Shown piece by piece: positions 7,199 through 15,520 of a stretch of 26,958 bases of DNA. The position numbers and the translations under genes are program-made. Below the pieces are notes generated by a model. That model searched no databases, had not been told where the DNA came from, and was given only the letters and a program-made list of their open reading frames with translations. This DNA comes from CAYJAZ01 sp964369165. Lineage in GTDB: Bacteria; Desulfobacterota; Desulfovibrionia; Desulfovibrionales; Desulfovibrionaceae. Position 1 is the stretch's first letter. The number at the start of each line of letters is the position of its first letter. The stretch is from positions 1 through 26,958 of the forward strand of contig CAYJFE010000031.1 of NCBI GenBank assembly GCA_964369165.1, read 5' to 3'.

Positions 7199-10100
7199 AT
7201 GATTGAAGTTTTTGTAAAACGCCCCGCCACAACGATGATGCTTGTGCTCTTTCTCGTGCTGATGGGTCTTACCGCAGCATTTTCAATAAACATAGAAAGA
7301 GATCCTAAGGTTGATTTTCCTATGGTTTCTGTGCAAATTGTTTATCCTGGTGCTTCACCTGAAGAAGTGGAAACAGAAATTATTAAAATTGTTGAAGAAG
7401 CCGTTTCAGAAGTGTCGGGCATAGATAAAATTATGTCACAAGCCTATGAAAATATGGCACTTATTCAAGTGGAATTTTTGCTTGAAGAAGACGTTAATAT
7501 CAAACTTTTAGAAGTGAAAGACAAAGTTGAAGCCGTGCAAAACGACTTTCCTTCGTCTGTTGAAAAACCTATTATTTCTAAAATTGATATTTTATCCGCC
7601 CCTGTTATGACGCTTACCCTTTCAAGTGACAAGCATTCAATGAGAGATTTGTATGAATTTGCAGATAAAACTCTTAAAAGTAGTTTCAACTCAGTGAAAG
7701 GCGTGTCTACCGTTGATATTATCGGTGGTGACGTGCGTGAAATCAGGGTGTATCTTGACTCAGAATTGATGATACAACAATATATCACTATCACTGATGT
7801 TATTAATGGAATGTCACAATCGAATGTCACTATAGCTGGTGGCGAAATTATCCAAAGAAATAATTCTACAGGTATTAAATTCTTTAGTGAATTCCAAAGC
7901 CTTGATGATATAAAAAATGTTACTTTCACTACAGCAGAAGGCAAAAACTTTAAACTCTCAGACATAGCTATTGTTGAAGATTCCACAGCTGACAGAGAAT
8001 TATCGGCTATGTTCAATGGTGAAGACACCGTTCTTTTGTCAATCAAAAATGCGCCTGACGGCAATGCTATACAAATATCAGAACAAGTAAGGGCGAAGCT
8101 GCCAAATGTGCGCGATCATGTTTTGCTTGAAGGCATGACACTTGAAATCTCTGGTGATACTTCCACCTATATTTCAAAGGAAACAGCCTCTACCATAGAA
8201 AATATTATCTTTGGTATGATTTTGACAACTATTATTATCTTGGTATTTACTGCAAGCTTTAGCTTTACCCTTATCACAGCTCTTATTATTCCAACTTCTT
8301 TAATAGCCACCATGTTTTTAGTATCTGCATCAAATTTTACTATAAATTCCATGACCCTGCTTGCCTTTGCTTCCGTTTTAGGAACGCTTATAGCAAATGC
8401 TTTGATTATTATTGAAAGCGCGCTTAGCCTTATTGCAAAAGGTAAAAGCCCTGAAGAAGCGGCAATTCAAGGAACAAAATCTGTTGTATTGCCTGTTTTT
8501 GCTTCTTCTGGCACAAACTTAGCCGTGTTTATTCCTATTGCTTTTATGGGCGGTATGGTTGGTAAATTCATGGTGCAATTTGGCTTGACTATTGTTTTTG
8601 CAACCTTGCTCTCTATTCTTATTTCCTTCACGCTCACCCCTATGCTTATTGCAAAACTTATGAAGCCAAGCACAAACAGCATTGGCGAACGCCTTGCTAG
8701 ATCTATCAATTCATTCTTTATTGAAAGCTATAGACCTTTCTTCAACTTCTTCTGGCGTTTTAAAATTGTCGCCTTAGCCTTGTCTGGCTTGCTTATGTAT
8801 GGCTCTCTTGTCATTGTAGGTTATGTAGGCGTTGAGTTTTCACCGACGAGTGATACTGATGAAATTAATATAGTAATCAAAACTCCACAAGGTTCAACTC
8901 TTGAAAAAACAACAGAAAGAACTTTACAAATAGACGAAATAGTCAGAAGCCATAAAGAAGTTTTCTCAACAGTTGCAAGTATAGGCGAAAATGGCGAAAC
9001 AAATGCAAATATACAAGTTAACCTTATACCTTTAGCAGAACGCCCACAAATGACTGACTTGCAGTTAATTGAATTATTAACTACTGAAACGGCTCATATA
9101 CCTGAAATAACTATTGACACTACTAGGGTTGCGCAAGGACCTGCTGCAGCTGATATTGTTATCAATCTCTACGGCTTAGACTATAACAAAATCATTGAAT
9201 ACTCTGAAGTAATAAAAGATAAAATGCAAGGACTTGAAGTATTTAGGTCACTCAACTCCTCCTATCAATTACCAAAGAACGAAAAAAGATTTATTCCTGA
9301 TCAAGAAAAACTTAATCTTTATGGCATAAACAATGCACAAATAGGCGCGGCTGTAAGAGCATCTATTTTTGGCGATACTTCCAACAGCTATAGAGATCAA
9401 GGCGAAACATATGACATTAACGTCTTACTCAACGAATACTCAAGAAATAGTGAGCAGGTTTTTGAAAATATCTATGTAGCCTCACCTAAAGGCCTTATTC
9501 CAATAAGTGAGCTTGGCGAAATTGTTGAAGTAAAAGCTTTTTCTGAAATCAAAAGACGTGATAAAGAACGTATTATTGAAATTTCAGGCTATTTAGGCAA
9601 AAGCACGCTTGGCCAAGTGCAGGCAGATTTAAATAAACTCTTAGAAGAAATCGAATTTGAAGAAGGCTATGGCTATTATTATGCGGGTAATGCAGAAATG
9701 TCTGCCGATTCAAATGCCGAGCTTGCGACAGCTGGTATACTCGCCGTATTACTCACCTATATGGTGCTTGCGGCAGTTTTGAACAGCTATTTGCACCCAT
9801 TCACTATTGCGACATCTATTATCACTTCCTTCTCAGGCGTTTTTGTGATGCTATTTTTGACAGATTCAACTATGAGTATGCCTGCAATGCTTGCAATGAT
9901 CATGCTTATAGGCCTTTCAGTGAACAACTCTATCTTGGTTGTTGAAAATGCAGTATACAGAATCACGCACGATGGCTGGGAAATAAAAGACGCGCTTTGG
10001 GATAGTTATGAAAGTAAAACCCGTACGATATTTATGACATCAATAGCCATTATGCTTGGTATGGTGCCACAAATGTTTTCACCTGACGGCATCAAATCTT

Positions 10101-10231
10101 CTATGTCTGTGGTTATTATTGGCGGTATGATTGCCTCAACTATCTTCACCTTCCTTCTTACACCAACTATATTCTATATTATTGAAAAGATAAGAACATT
10201 TAGATTATTTGGAAAAAAGAAAACAGCTTAA
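7199..10231 (+). CDS. RND-family (HAE1-like) efflux transporter with altered proton relay
   Basis: This 1010-aa protein has the AcrB/MexB architecture: TM1 (about 10-30), a large periplasmic loop, TM2-6 (about 335-480), TM7 (about 522-545), a second large loop, and TM8-12 (about 843-995). The start IEVFVKRPATTMMLVLFLVLMG and GPAAADIVINLYG fit the family. The striking point is TM4: VLGTLIANALIIIES carries A399-N400 where AcrB has D407-D408. TM10, GLSVNNSILVVENA, has N909 where AcrB has K940. The TM11 Thr (MTSIA, AcrB T978) remains. A normal proton-driven pump needs those charged residues, so coupling is altered or lost. It abuts the adaptor stop (GGGGAG site), forming the last gene of the operon. 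Substrate cannot be inferred. Confidence 0.92.
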   Translation: MIEVFVKRPATTMMLVLFLVLMGLTAAFSINIERDPKVDFPMVSVQIVYPGASPEEVETEIIKIVEEAVSEVSGIDKIMSQAYENMALIQVEFLLEEDVNIKLLEVKDKVEAVQNDFPSSVEKPIISKIDILSAPVMTLTLSSDKHSMRDLYEFADKTLKSSFNSVKGVSTVDIIGGDVREIRVYLDSELMIQQYITITDVINGMSQSNVTIAGGEIIQRNNSTGIKFFSEFQSLDDIKNVTFTTAEGKNFKLSDIAIVEDSTADRELSAMFNGEDTVLLSIKNAPDGNAIQISEQVRAKLPNVRDHVLLEGMTLEISGDTSTYISKETASTIENIIFGMILTTIIILVFTASFSFTLITALIIPTSLIATMFLVSASNFTINSMTLLAFASVLGTLIANALIIIESALSLIAKGKSPEEAAIQGTKSVVLPVFASSGTNLAVFIPIAFMGGMVGKFMVQFGLTIVFATLLSILISFTLTPMLIAKLMKPSTNSIGERLARSINSFFIESYRPFFNFFWRFKIVALALSGLLMYGSLVIVGYVGVEFSPTSDTDEINIVIKTPQGSTLEKTTERTLQIDEIVRSHKEVFSTVASIGENGETNANIQVNLIPLAERPQMTDLQLIELLTTETAHIPEITIDTTRVAQGPAAADIVINLYGLDYNKIIEYSEVIKDKMQGLEVFRSLNSSYQLPKNEKRFIPDQEKLNLYGINNAQIGAAVRASIFGDTSNSYRDQGETYDINVLLNEYSRNSEQVFENIYVASPKGLIPISELGEIVEVKAFSEIKRRDKERIIEISGYLGKSTLGQVQADLNKLLEEIEFEEGYGYYYAGNAEMSADSNAELATAGILAVLLTYMVLAAVLNSYLHPFTIATSIITSFSGVFVMLFLTDSTMSMPAMLAMIMLIGLSVNNSILVVENAVYRITHDGWEIKDALWDSYESKTRTIFMTSIAIMLGMVPQMFSPDGIKSSMSVVIIGGMIASTIFTFLLTPTIFYIIEKIRTFRLFGKKKTA

Positions 10232-10306
10232 TCAAATAAGCAGCACTATAAGTGCTGACTATAAAATAAACAAAAGCCCCGAAGCATTCTTATAAGAATC
10301 ACGTGA

Positions 10307-10338
10307 AAAAGCCCCTATCTTTCACAATAGGGGCTTTT
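10307..10338 (+). terminator. Intrinsic terminator of the efflux operon
   Basis: The stem AAAAGCCCCTAT (10307-10318) pairs with ATAGGGGCTTTT (10327-10338) around an 8-base loop. The T run makes it a terminator for the plus strand, and the A run makes it one for the minus strand too. A second AAAAGCCCC copy (10272-10280) and a 14-bp palindrome (10286-10299) precede it and could form an alternative pairing. Confidence 0.75.
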
Positions 10339-10397
10339 GTTATTTTTAATTATTATCCTTTTATGACAAAGACTTTGCCATTTCTACGTCTTTTCTC

Positions 10398-10553
10398 CTA
10401 AAAGACTATCGATGCAACGGGAATACCAACAAGCATAGTCACAAACATGACAACCATTGTTGCTAAGAGTCCATAAGACATAACATCTTTTGAAGTGACA
10501 TTGTCGATTGATACATACATATTTGTCACACAACTGTCACAAAGCCGTAACAT
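10398..10553 (-). other. Possible small membrane protein or transporter C-terminal remnant
   Basis: A minus-strand frame of 51 codons (ATG at 10553; inner ATG at 10520) ends at TAG 10398-10400. Its C-terminal half, SYGLLATMVVMFVTMLVGIP, is one clear transmembrane segment preceded by VTSKDVM. No Shine-Dalgarno precedes either ATG, and the start overlaps the PHO-box region. It may be a real small protein divergent from the Pho operon, or the last helix of a decayed transporter; the tail resembles the C-terminal helix of secondary transporters, but I cannot name the family. Confidence 0.3.
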
Positions 10554-10567
10554 TTTTGCAATATAAG
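10523..10567 (+). promoter_or_regulatory. PhoB-type promoter with three PHO-box half units
   Basis: Three 7-base units at an exact 11-base period match the PHO-box half-site: TTGTCAC (10523-10529), CTGTCAC (10534-10540) and CCGTAAC (10545-10551), with ACAA and AAAG spacers. A TATAAG -10 (10562-10567) begins ten bases after the last unit, the spacing typical of PhoB-activated promoters, where the box replaces the -35. This predicts that the ABC-transporter/PHP operon is induced by phosphate starvation. Confidence 0.72.
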
Positions 10568-10639
10568 CGTTCTAATGTGCCTCAACAAAGACATTAGTCG
10601 AACTAAATAAAAATTATATTTTTAAAAACAGGAGTTTTT

Positions 10640-11740
10640 ATGCTAAAAAGAGTTAGCAGTGCTTTATTGGTTACCATGTTTTCAGGTCTTTTTCTTGTTG
10701 GTTGTAATGACACAGAAAAAACAACAGCTATAGATTTGAACACACTTTCAAAAGATCAAATCATCGAAATGGCGAAAAAAGAAGGCGAAGTGCATTCAGT
10801 TGGTATGCCTGACACTTGGGCAAACTGGGTGGGCACTTGGAAGGATTTGAATACTAAATTCGGCCTTGCACACACAGATGTAGACATGACATCTGCTGAA
10901 GAAATTGCAATCTTTGAAGCTGAAAAAAATAATGCCACAAAAGATATAGGTGATGTTGGCCAATCATTTGGCCCTGTTGCTGAAGCAAAAGGCGTTACTC
11001 AGCCATATAAAACAAGCTATTGGGACGATATTCCAGCTTGGGCAAAAGACGACAATGGCGATTGGATTATCGGCTACTATGGCACAATTGCTGTTATTAC
11101 AAACCGTAAACTAGTTCCAAATCCACCAAAATCTTTTGAAGATATTTTAAATGGCGATTACATGATAAGCATTGGCGATGTTGCAAAAGGCACACAACCA
11201 CAATGCGCTGTATTGGCTGCGGCTATTGCCCATGGTGGTGGCGAAGACAATCTTGCTCCTGGTTTTGAATTTTTCAAAAAAATTGCTGAACAAGGCAGAA
11301 TTGATAAAGGTGAAGCAAGCATTGCACGCTTAGAAAAAGGCGAAATCGCTCTTATGTTTGCTTGGGACTACAATGCTATGAACTATCGCGATCAAATAAA
11401 AGCAAACAATCCTGATGCTGAATACGACATAGCTATCCCTTCTGAAGCTTCTGTTCAAAGTGGTTATGCAACAATCATTAATAAATACGCTCCAAATCCA
11501 CACGCGGCTGCCCTTGCAAGAGAATATATTTTGAGCGACGAAGGCCAAATCAATCTTGCTATTGGTTATGCAACACCAATCAGAAGCAATGTAAAACTTC
11601 CAGCAGATCTTGAAGCAAAACGTATTCCTAAAGAACAATATGCTAAAGCTCGCCCAATCCAAAATCAAGAAGCATGGGAAAAAAGTGTTTCTGAAATTGG
11701 CGTAAAGTGGCAAGAAGAAGTTATGGCTTATTCAAACTAA
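10640..11740 (+). CDS. ABC transporter substrate-binding lipoprotein (AfuA/PhnS-like class)
   Basis: This 366-aa protein has a lipoprotein signal peptide with lipobox LVGC, so it is probably lipid-anchored at Cys22. The mature part is a periplasmic-binding fold of the iron/spermidine/hexose-phosphate/phosphonate class (type 2): the two lobes appear around residues 50-130 (MTSAEEIAIFEAEKNN, DIGDVGQSFGPVAE, YYGTIAVITNRKLV) and 150-340 (ISIGDVAKGTQPQ, GEIALMFAWDYNA). It starts after a CAGGAG site and is the first gene behind the PHO boxes. In this class AfuA binds hexose phosphates and PhnS binds 2-aminoethylphosphonate; the Pho promoter and the PHP enzyme favour a phosphorus compound over iron or polyamine. 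The exact ligand is unknown. Confidence 0.85.
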   Translation: MLKRVSSALLVTMFSGLFLVGCNDTEKTTAIDLNTLSKDQIIEMAKKEGEVHSVGMPDTWANWVGTWKDLNTKFGLAHTDVDMTSAEEIAIFEAEKNNATKDIGDVGQSFGPVAEAKGVTQPYKTSYWDDIPAWAKDDNGDWIIGYYGTIAVITNRKLVPNPPKSFEDILNGDYMISIGDVAKGTQPQCAVLAAAIAHGGGEDNLAPGFEFFKKIAEQGRIDKGEASIARLEKGEIALMFAWDYNAMNYRDQIKANNPDAEYDIAIPSEASVQSGYATIINKYAPNPHAAALAREYILSDEGQINLAIGYATPIRSNVKLPADLEAKRIPKEQYAKARPIQNQEAWEKSVSEIGVKWQEEVMAYSN

Positions 11741-11759
11741 GCAAAACCCAAATAATTCT

Positions 11760-11798
11760 AAAGGGAAAGCCTATTCTTTGAGAATGGGTTTTCCCTTT
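11760..11798 (+). promoter_or_regulatory. Intra-operon stem-loop after the binding-protein gene
   Basis: An 18-bp stem (11760-11777 with 11781-11798; two G-U wobbles, 3-base loop) follows the binding-protein stop by about 20 bases. It has no proper T run. Such hairpins between binding-protein and permease genes typically protect the upstream mRNA or cause partial termination, so the binding protein is made in excess. Confidence 0.6.
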
Positions 11799-11844
11799 CA
11801 ATAAATTTCAGCCCAAATAAAGTAATTTTTTTGCGGATAGGCAT

Positions 11845-12687
11845 ATGAAAACAAACAAAAATTATTTACTAGCTCTATTACCATTTATCTTGCTTGCAGT
11901 GCTTTTTGAGCTATTGCCTGTTTCAATGGTTGTTTTTAGAAGCTTATTACCAAGCGATGGCATGGGTTTAACCCTTGATCATTATATCGATATTTTTTCT
12001 AAAAGGCTTTATCAACAAGCGGTTCTCAACAGTATTATAGTGTCTGTTTTTTCTGCTTTAGTTGGTATTATTGTTGCTTTTTTTGGCGCAAAAGCCTTTT
12101 ATAGCACAAAAGGTACAAAGAAAAATCTCTTTATCAATGTCCTCAACATGACCTCAAATTTTTCTGGCGTGCCTTTAGCATTTGCCTATATTATTTTATT
12201 TGGCAATGTGGGCATTATTGTCAATTTTGGCAAATCTTTTGGCATTGAGGCTTTAGCAAGTTTTAATCTTTACAGCGTAACTGGCTTGCTCCTCACCTAT
12301 ATATATTTCCAGATCCCACTTGCCACACTTCTTATGATTCCATCTTTTAAAGTGCTTAGGCAAGAATGGCGAGATGCAGTTGCCCTTTTAGGCGGAACTT
12401 CAACAGATTTCTGGCTTAAAGTTGGCTTGCCTTCACTTATCCCGAGTATTTTAGGTACATTAAGTATTTTATTTGCCAATGCCATTGCCGCTTATGCCAC
12501 GGCTTATGCCCTTATGCAAAACAATTTATCGCTCTTACCCATACGCATTTCAGAGCAATTTGTTGGCGATGTTGTGCAACGCCCTGAATTTGGTTCTGCA
12601 CTATCTGTTGTATTAATGGCATTAATGGTGGCTTCAATCCTTATCAAAGATAAATTTATTGAAAAAAGAAAGAGCATTTCACAATGA
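11845..12687 (+). CDS. ABC transporter permease, first subunit
   Basis: This 280-aa inner-membrane protein has about six hydrophobic segments. The cytoplasmic EAA loop that docks to the ATPase is seen at about 174-200 (EWRDAVALLGGTSTDFWLKV-GLPS). Family: binding-protein-dependent transport permease (MetI-like domain, about 60-265). A weak GGATAGG site precedes the start. Its stop overlaps the next start in ATGA, so the two permeases are translationally coupled. It resembles the spermidine/iron/phosphonate permease group, in agreement with the binding protein. Confidence 0.88.
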   Translation: MKTNKNYLLALLPFILLAVLFELLPVSMVVFRSLLPSDGMGLTLDHYIDIFSKRLYQQAVLNSIIVSVFSALVGIIVAFFGAKAFYSTKGTKKNLFINVLNMTSNFSGVPLAFAYIILFGNVGIIVNFGKSFGIEALASFNLYSVTGLLLTYIYFQIPLATLLMIPSFKVLRQEWRDAVALLGGTSTDFWLKVGLPSLIPSILGTLSILFANAIAAYATAYALMQNNLSLLPIRISEQFVGDVVQRPEFGSALSVVLMALMVASILIKDKFIEKRKSISQ

Positions 12688-13463
12688 ATACAAATCAAAA
12701 ATTAAACAAAATAATTATGTGGATTATTTCCATCTATCTTTTTATCCCTCTTTTTGTTACTTGCATCTATTCCTTTTTCACTGAATGGATGAGCCTTTTG
12801 CCAACAGGCTTCACTCTATCCTATTATGGCAGACTATTTTCAGACATCACCTTTTGGACAGCACTTTCACGATCGATTATTATTTCGATTGTGCCCATTG
12901 CACTTACTATTATCATTCTTTTATTAGCCATGTATGTAGTTATTGTGTATCACCCAAAACTTGATAAATATTTGAGCATTATCTGCACAATTCCTTATGC
13001 AATTCAAGGCATTATCCTTCCTGTAAGTATTGTTTCACTCTATTCAAGTGCGCCTTGGATATTGTCAAACAGAATTATTCTTTTAGTTTTCACCTATTGT
13101 ATTATTATTTTACCCTATATGTATCAGGGCATAAAGAACAGCCTAAACACCATAGATACAAGAAGAATTTTAGATGCCGCTCAGCTTCTTGGCGCAAGCA
13201 ATTTCTATACTTTTTGGAAAGTTATTGTGCCTAGCATAAGCCATGCTTTATTGATTTCTTCCCTGCTTTCACTAGCCATTATTTTTGGCGACTTTGTTAT
13301 TGTGAACACTTTAGCCGGCAATTATTTTACCACAGCACAAGTGTATCTTTACAGAAATCTTTTCACATCAGGACAATTTGTAAGCAGTATTGTTGTTGTG
13401 TTATTTTTTGTTACTTTCTTAATATCATTAGGTGCGTATAAGCACACAAATAAATCGAAATAG
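12684..13463 (+). CDS. ABC transporter permease, second subunit
   Basis: This 259-aa permease has about six transmembrane helices and the EAA loop at about 162-184 (ILDAAQLLGASNFYTFWKVI-VP). It is the partner of the preceding permease, whose stop codon it overlaps by four bases (ATGA). Together they would form the heterodimeric membrane channel. Its length and motif spacing match the PotC/PhnV/FbpB-like subfamily. Confidence 0.88.
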   Translation: MNTNQKLNKIIMWIISIYLFIPLFVTCIYSFFTEWMSLLPTGFTLSYYGRLFSDITFWTALSRSIIISIVPIALTIIILLLAMYVVIVYHPKLDKYLSIICTIPYAIQGIILPVSIVSLYSSAPWILSNRIILLVFTYCIIILPYMYQGIKNSLNTIDTRRILDAAQLLGASNFYTFWKVIVPSISHALLISSLLSLAIIFGDFVIVNTLAGNYFTTAQVYLYRNLFTSGQFVSSIVVVLFFVTFLISLGAYKHTNKSK

Positions 13464-13472
13464 GAATAGAGA

Positions 13473-14483
13473 ATGAGTTATATAGAATTTAGAAATATCT
13501 TGAAAAAATTTGATAATCATACAGTATTGAACAATATTTCCCTCAATGTAGAAGAAGGCCAGCTTGTCACTCTTCTTGGGCCATCAGGTTGCGGAAAAAG
13601 CACACTACTTCGCTGTTTGTCTGGCCTAGAGCAAGTGACTGAAGGGCAAATTTTTCTAAACGGCGAAGATATCACCTACACACAGCCAAAAGATAGAAAT
13701 ATAGGCATGGTTTTTCAACAGTACAGCCTTTTCCCAAATATGAATGTCTATGACAATGTGGCATTTGGCCTTAAGCTTAAAAAAATGGATAAAGAACTTA
13801 TAGACAAAAAAGTGAAAAATTCTCTTGCTATGGTAGATTTATTGGGCAGAGAAAAAACTTTTCCGCACGAGCTTTCAGGTGGACAGCAACAACGTGTTGC
13901 CCTTGCTCGCTCTATTGTGAATGAACCAAAAGTTCTTTTGCTTGACGAACCTCTTTCTGCCATTGACGCAAAGCTTCGAAAATCTTTGCAACAGCAAATC
14001 AGAACTATTCAGCAAGAAATGAAAATTACTACTCTTTTTGTCACACACGATCAGGACGAAGCTATGATTATGTCTGATGTGGTGCATCTTTTTTATAATG
14101 GCCATGTTGAGCAATCAGGCTCGCCTATGGAAATCTACACCAAGCCAAAAACTTCTTTTGCTGCCTCCTTTATTGGCAACTATAATATTTTGAATAGAGA
14201 AGATTTTGGCATAATCACACAAGATTTTGGCAAGGAAGTGAAAGAAATTGCCATTCGCCCTGAAACAGTTGAATTAGCAAATGATTTTACCCTCGATAAT
14301 GAAGCGCATCAATTTGAAGCAAAAGTTATAGAATATTCAAATCGTGGTTCTGTAATCCGCTATAGCATTTTGTATAAAGATCTTATCCTCAAATCTGACA
14401 GACTCTTCAGATCAAACCAATTACACAATATTGGCGACAAAGTTTTTGTAACAATTAAAAAGCATAATTGCATCTATCTATAA
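13473..14483 (+). CDS. ABC transporter ATP-binding protein
   Basis: This 336-aa ATPase shows all the motifs: Walker A GPSGCGKST (36-44), Q-loop Q82 (VFQQYSLFPNM), signature LSGGQ (134-138), Walker B LLLDEP (155-160, catalytic E159) and switch H192 (VTHDQDE). After about residue 235 comes a C-terminal TOBE-like regulatory domain of beta strands (KEIAIRPETVEL, RGSVIRYSILYKDL). This is the PotA/FbpC/UgpC (CUT/spermidine/iron) architecture. It starts ten bases after the second permease and completes the transporter. Confidence 0.92.
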   Translation: MSYIEFRNILKKFDNHTVLNNISLNVEEGQLVTLLGPSGCGKSTLLRCLSGLEQVTEGQIFLNGEDITYTQPKDRNIGMVFQQYSLFPNMNVYDNVAFGLKLKKMDKELIDKKVKNSLAMVDLLGREKTFPHELSGGQQQRVALARSIVNEPKVLLLDEPLSAIDAKLRKSLQQQIRTIQQEMKITTLFVTHDQDEAMIMSDVVHLFYNGHVEQSGSPMEIYTKPKTSFAASFIGNYNILNREDFGIITQDFGKEVKEIAIRPETVELANDFTLDNEAHQFEAKVIEYSNRGSVIRYSILYKDLILKSDRLFRSNQLHNIGDKVFVTIKKHNCIYL

Positions 14484-14494
14484 TAGAGAAGAAA

Positions 14495-15520
14495 ATGAAT
14501 TATAAAGCAATCACAAAAGAAAGTAAAAGATATAAAGGCAATCTGCACAGCCACACCACGCATTCCGATGGCTATCTCACACCAAAAGAAGCAAAGGAAT
14601 ATTACAAGAAAAATGGCTATAGCTTTATGGCTTTTACCGATCATGAAGTGTATTCCGACTTTAGAGAAGAATTGAATGATGATGATTTTATTATTATTCC
14701 AGGCATTGAGGCTTCATCAAATCTTGTAAAAAGTGAAGACATTGGCAGCGGAAAAAACAATATATGGGGTGCTCGCCCAAAAAATCATCATGTTTTAGGC
14801 CTTCTTGGTCCTAGCTCAATGCAAAAAAAAGCCACAAAAGAAATTTTTAAGCATTTAGAAAAAGTGGATTATCCCGTTTTTTATGATAATTGGGACGGCT
14901 TAAAAGCCGCGCAAGAGCTTGTCAATTCCCTGTATGAGCGTGGCCTTGTTGTCACTTATAACCACCCTTTATGGTCACGCGTGGATTTTGAAGAATTTGC
15001 AGATTTAGAAAATATTTTCGCTCTTGAAATCTATAATTATGGCACAGAAATAGAATGCGCCCTTGGTAACGACACTTTCCATTGGGATCAAATGCTTGCA
15101 AGCAAAAAGAAAATTTTAGGTTTCGCCTCTGACGATAATCATAATCAGGCAAAACTTCCCGATTCTTTTGGTGGCGCAATTGTTGTTTGCCCTAGCCCCG
15201 AAGAAGATTTGAGCCATGATAGCATTATGGAGAACATCTTGGCAGGCAATTTCTATTCTACTTCAGGCATAGATATTATTGAATGGGGTATTAAAGAAGA
15301 AGATGGCAAGAAAATTGCTTATGTTGAATGCGATCCCGTGCGCATGATACACTTTATTGTAGGCGGTAAAGTGGGCGACGGCGAAACTATCTACTGCCAA
15401 GACAGAGAAGAAACTATCACAAAGGGCGAGTACACGCTCAAAGGCTCAGAAAATTATATACGCATAGAATGTGTGGATAAATACGGAAGAAAAGCTTGGA
15501 CTAATCCCTATTATATTTAG
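14495..15520 (+). CDS. PHP-domain phosphoesterase (CehA/McbA-like metallohydrolase)
   Basis: This 341-aa protein is read from the ATG at 14495: it has AGAGAAG just upstream and the earlier in-frame ATG at 14468 would overlap the ATPase gene. The PHP metal motif is clear: GNLHSHTTHSDG (H18, H20, D25), FTDHE (D49, H50), GIEAS (E72), HH (98-99), then YNHPLW and SDDNHNQ. These fit a trinuclear PHP phosphoesterase of the CehA/McbA family. The C-terminal 70 or so residues look like a small beta domain. No signal peptide is seen, so it acts in the cytoplasm on what the adjacent transporter imports. The likely role is to free phosphate from an organophosphate (phosphomonoester, phosphodiester or cyclic phosphate). 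Confidence 0.85.
   Translation: MNYKAITKESKRYKGNLHSHTTHSDGYLTPKEAKEYYKKNGYSFMAFTDHEVYSDFREELNDDDFIIIPGIEASSNLVKSEDIGSGKNNIWGARPKNHHVLGLLGPSSMQKKATKEIFKHLEKVDYPVFYDNWDGLKAAQELVNSLYERGLVVTYNHPLWSRVDFEEFADLENIFALEIYNYGTEIECALGNDTFHWDQMLASKKKILGFASDDNHNQAKLPDSFGGAIVVCPSPEEDLSHDSIMENILAGNFYSTSGIDIIEWGIKEEDGKKIAYVECDPVRMIHFIVGGKVGDGETIYCQDREETITKGEYTLKGSENYIRIECVDKYGRKAWTNPYYI

Noticed and set aside
7465..8064. Minus-strand 199-codon ORF inside the RND gene
   Set aside because: It is Ser/Ile-rich antisense to a coding region with strong family support; no own promoter or ribosome site.
10272..10299. Extra AAAAGCCCC and palindrome before the efflux terminator, as a riboswitch
   Set aside because: Too short and simple; no aptamer-like conserved core. 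Best seen as part of the terminator area.
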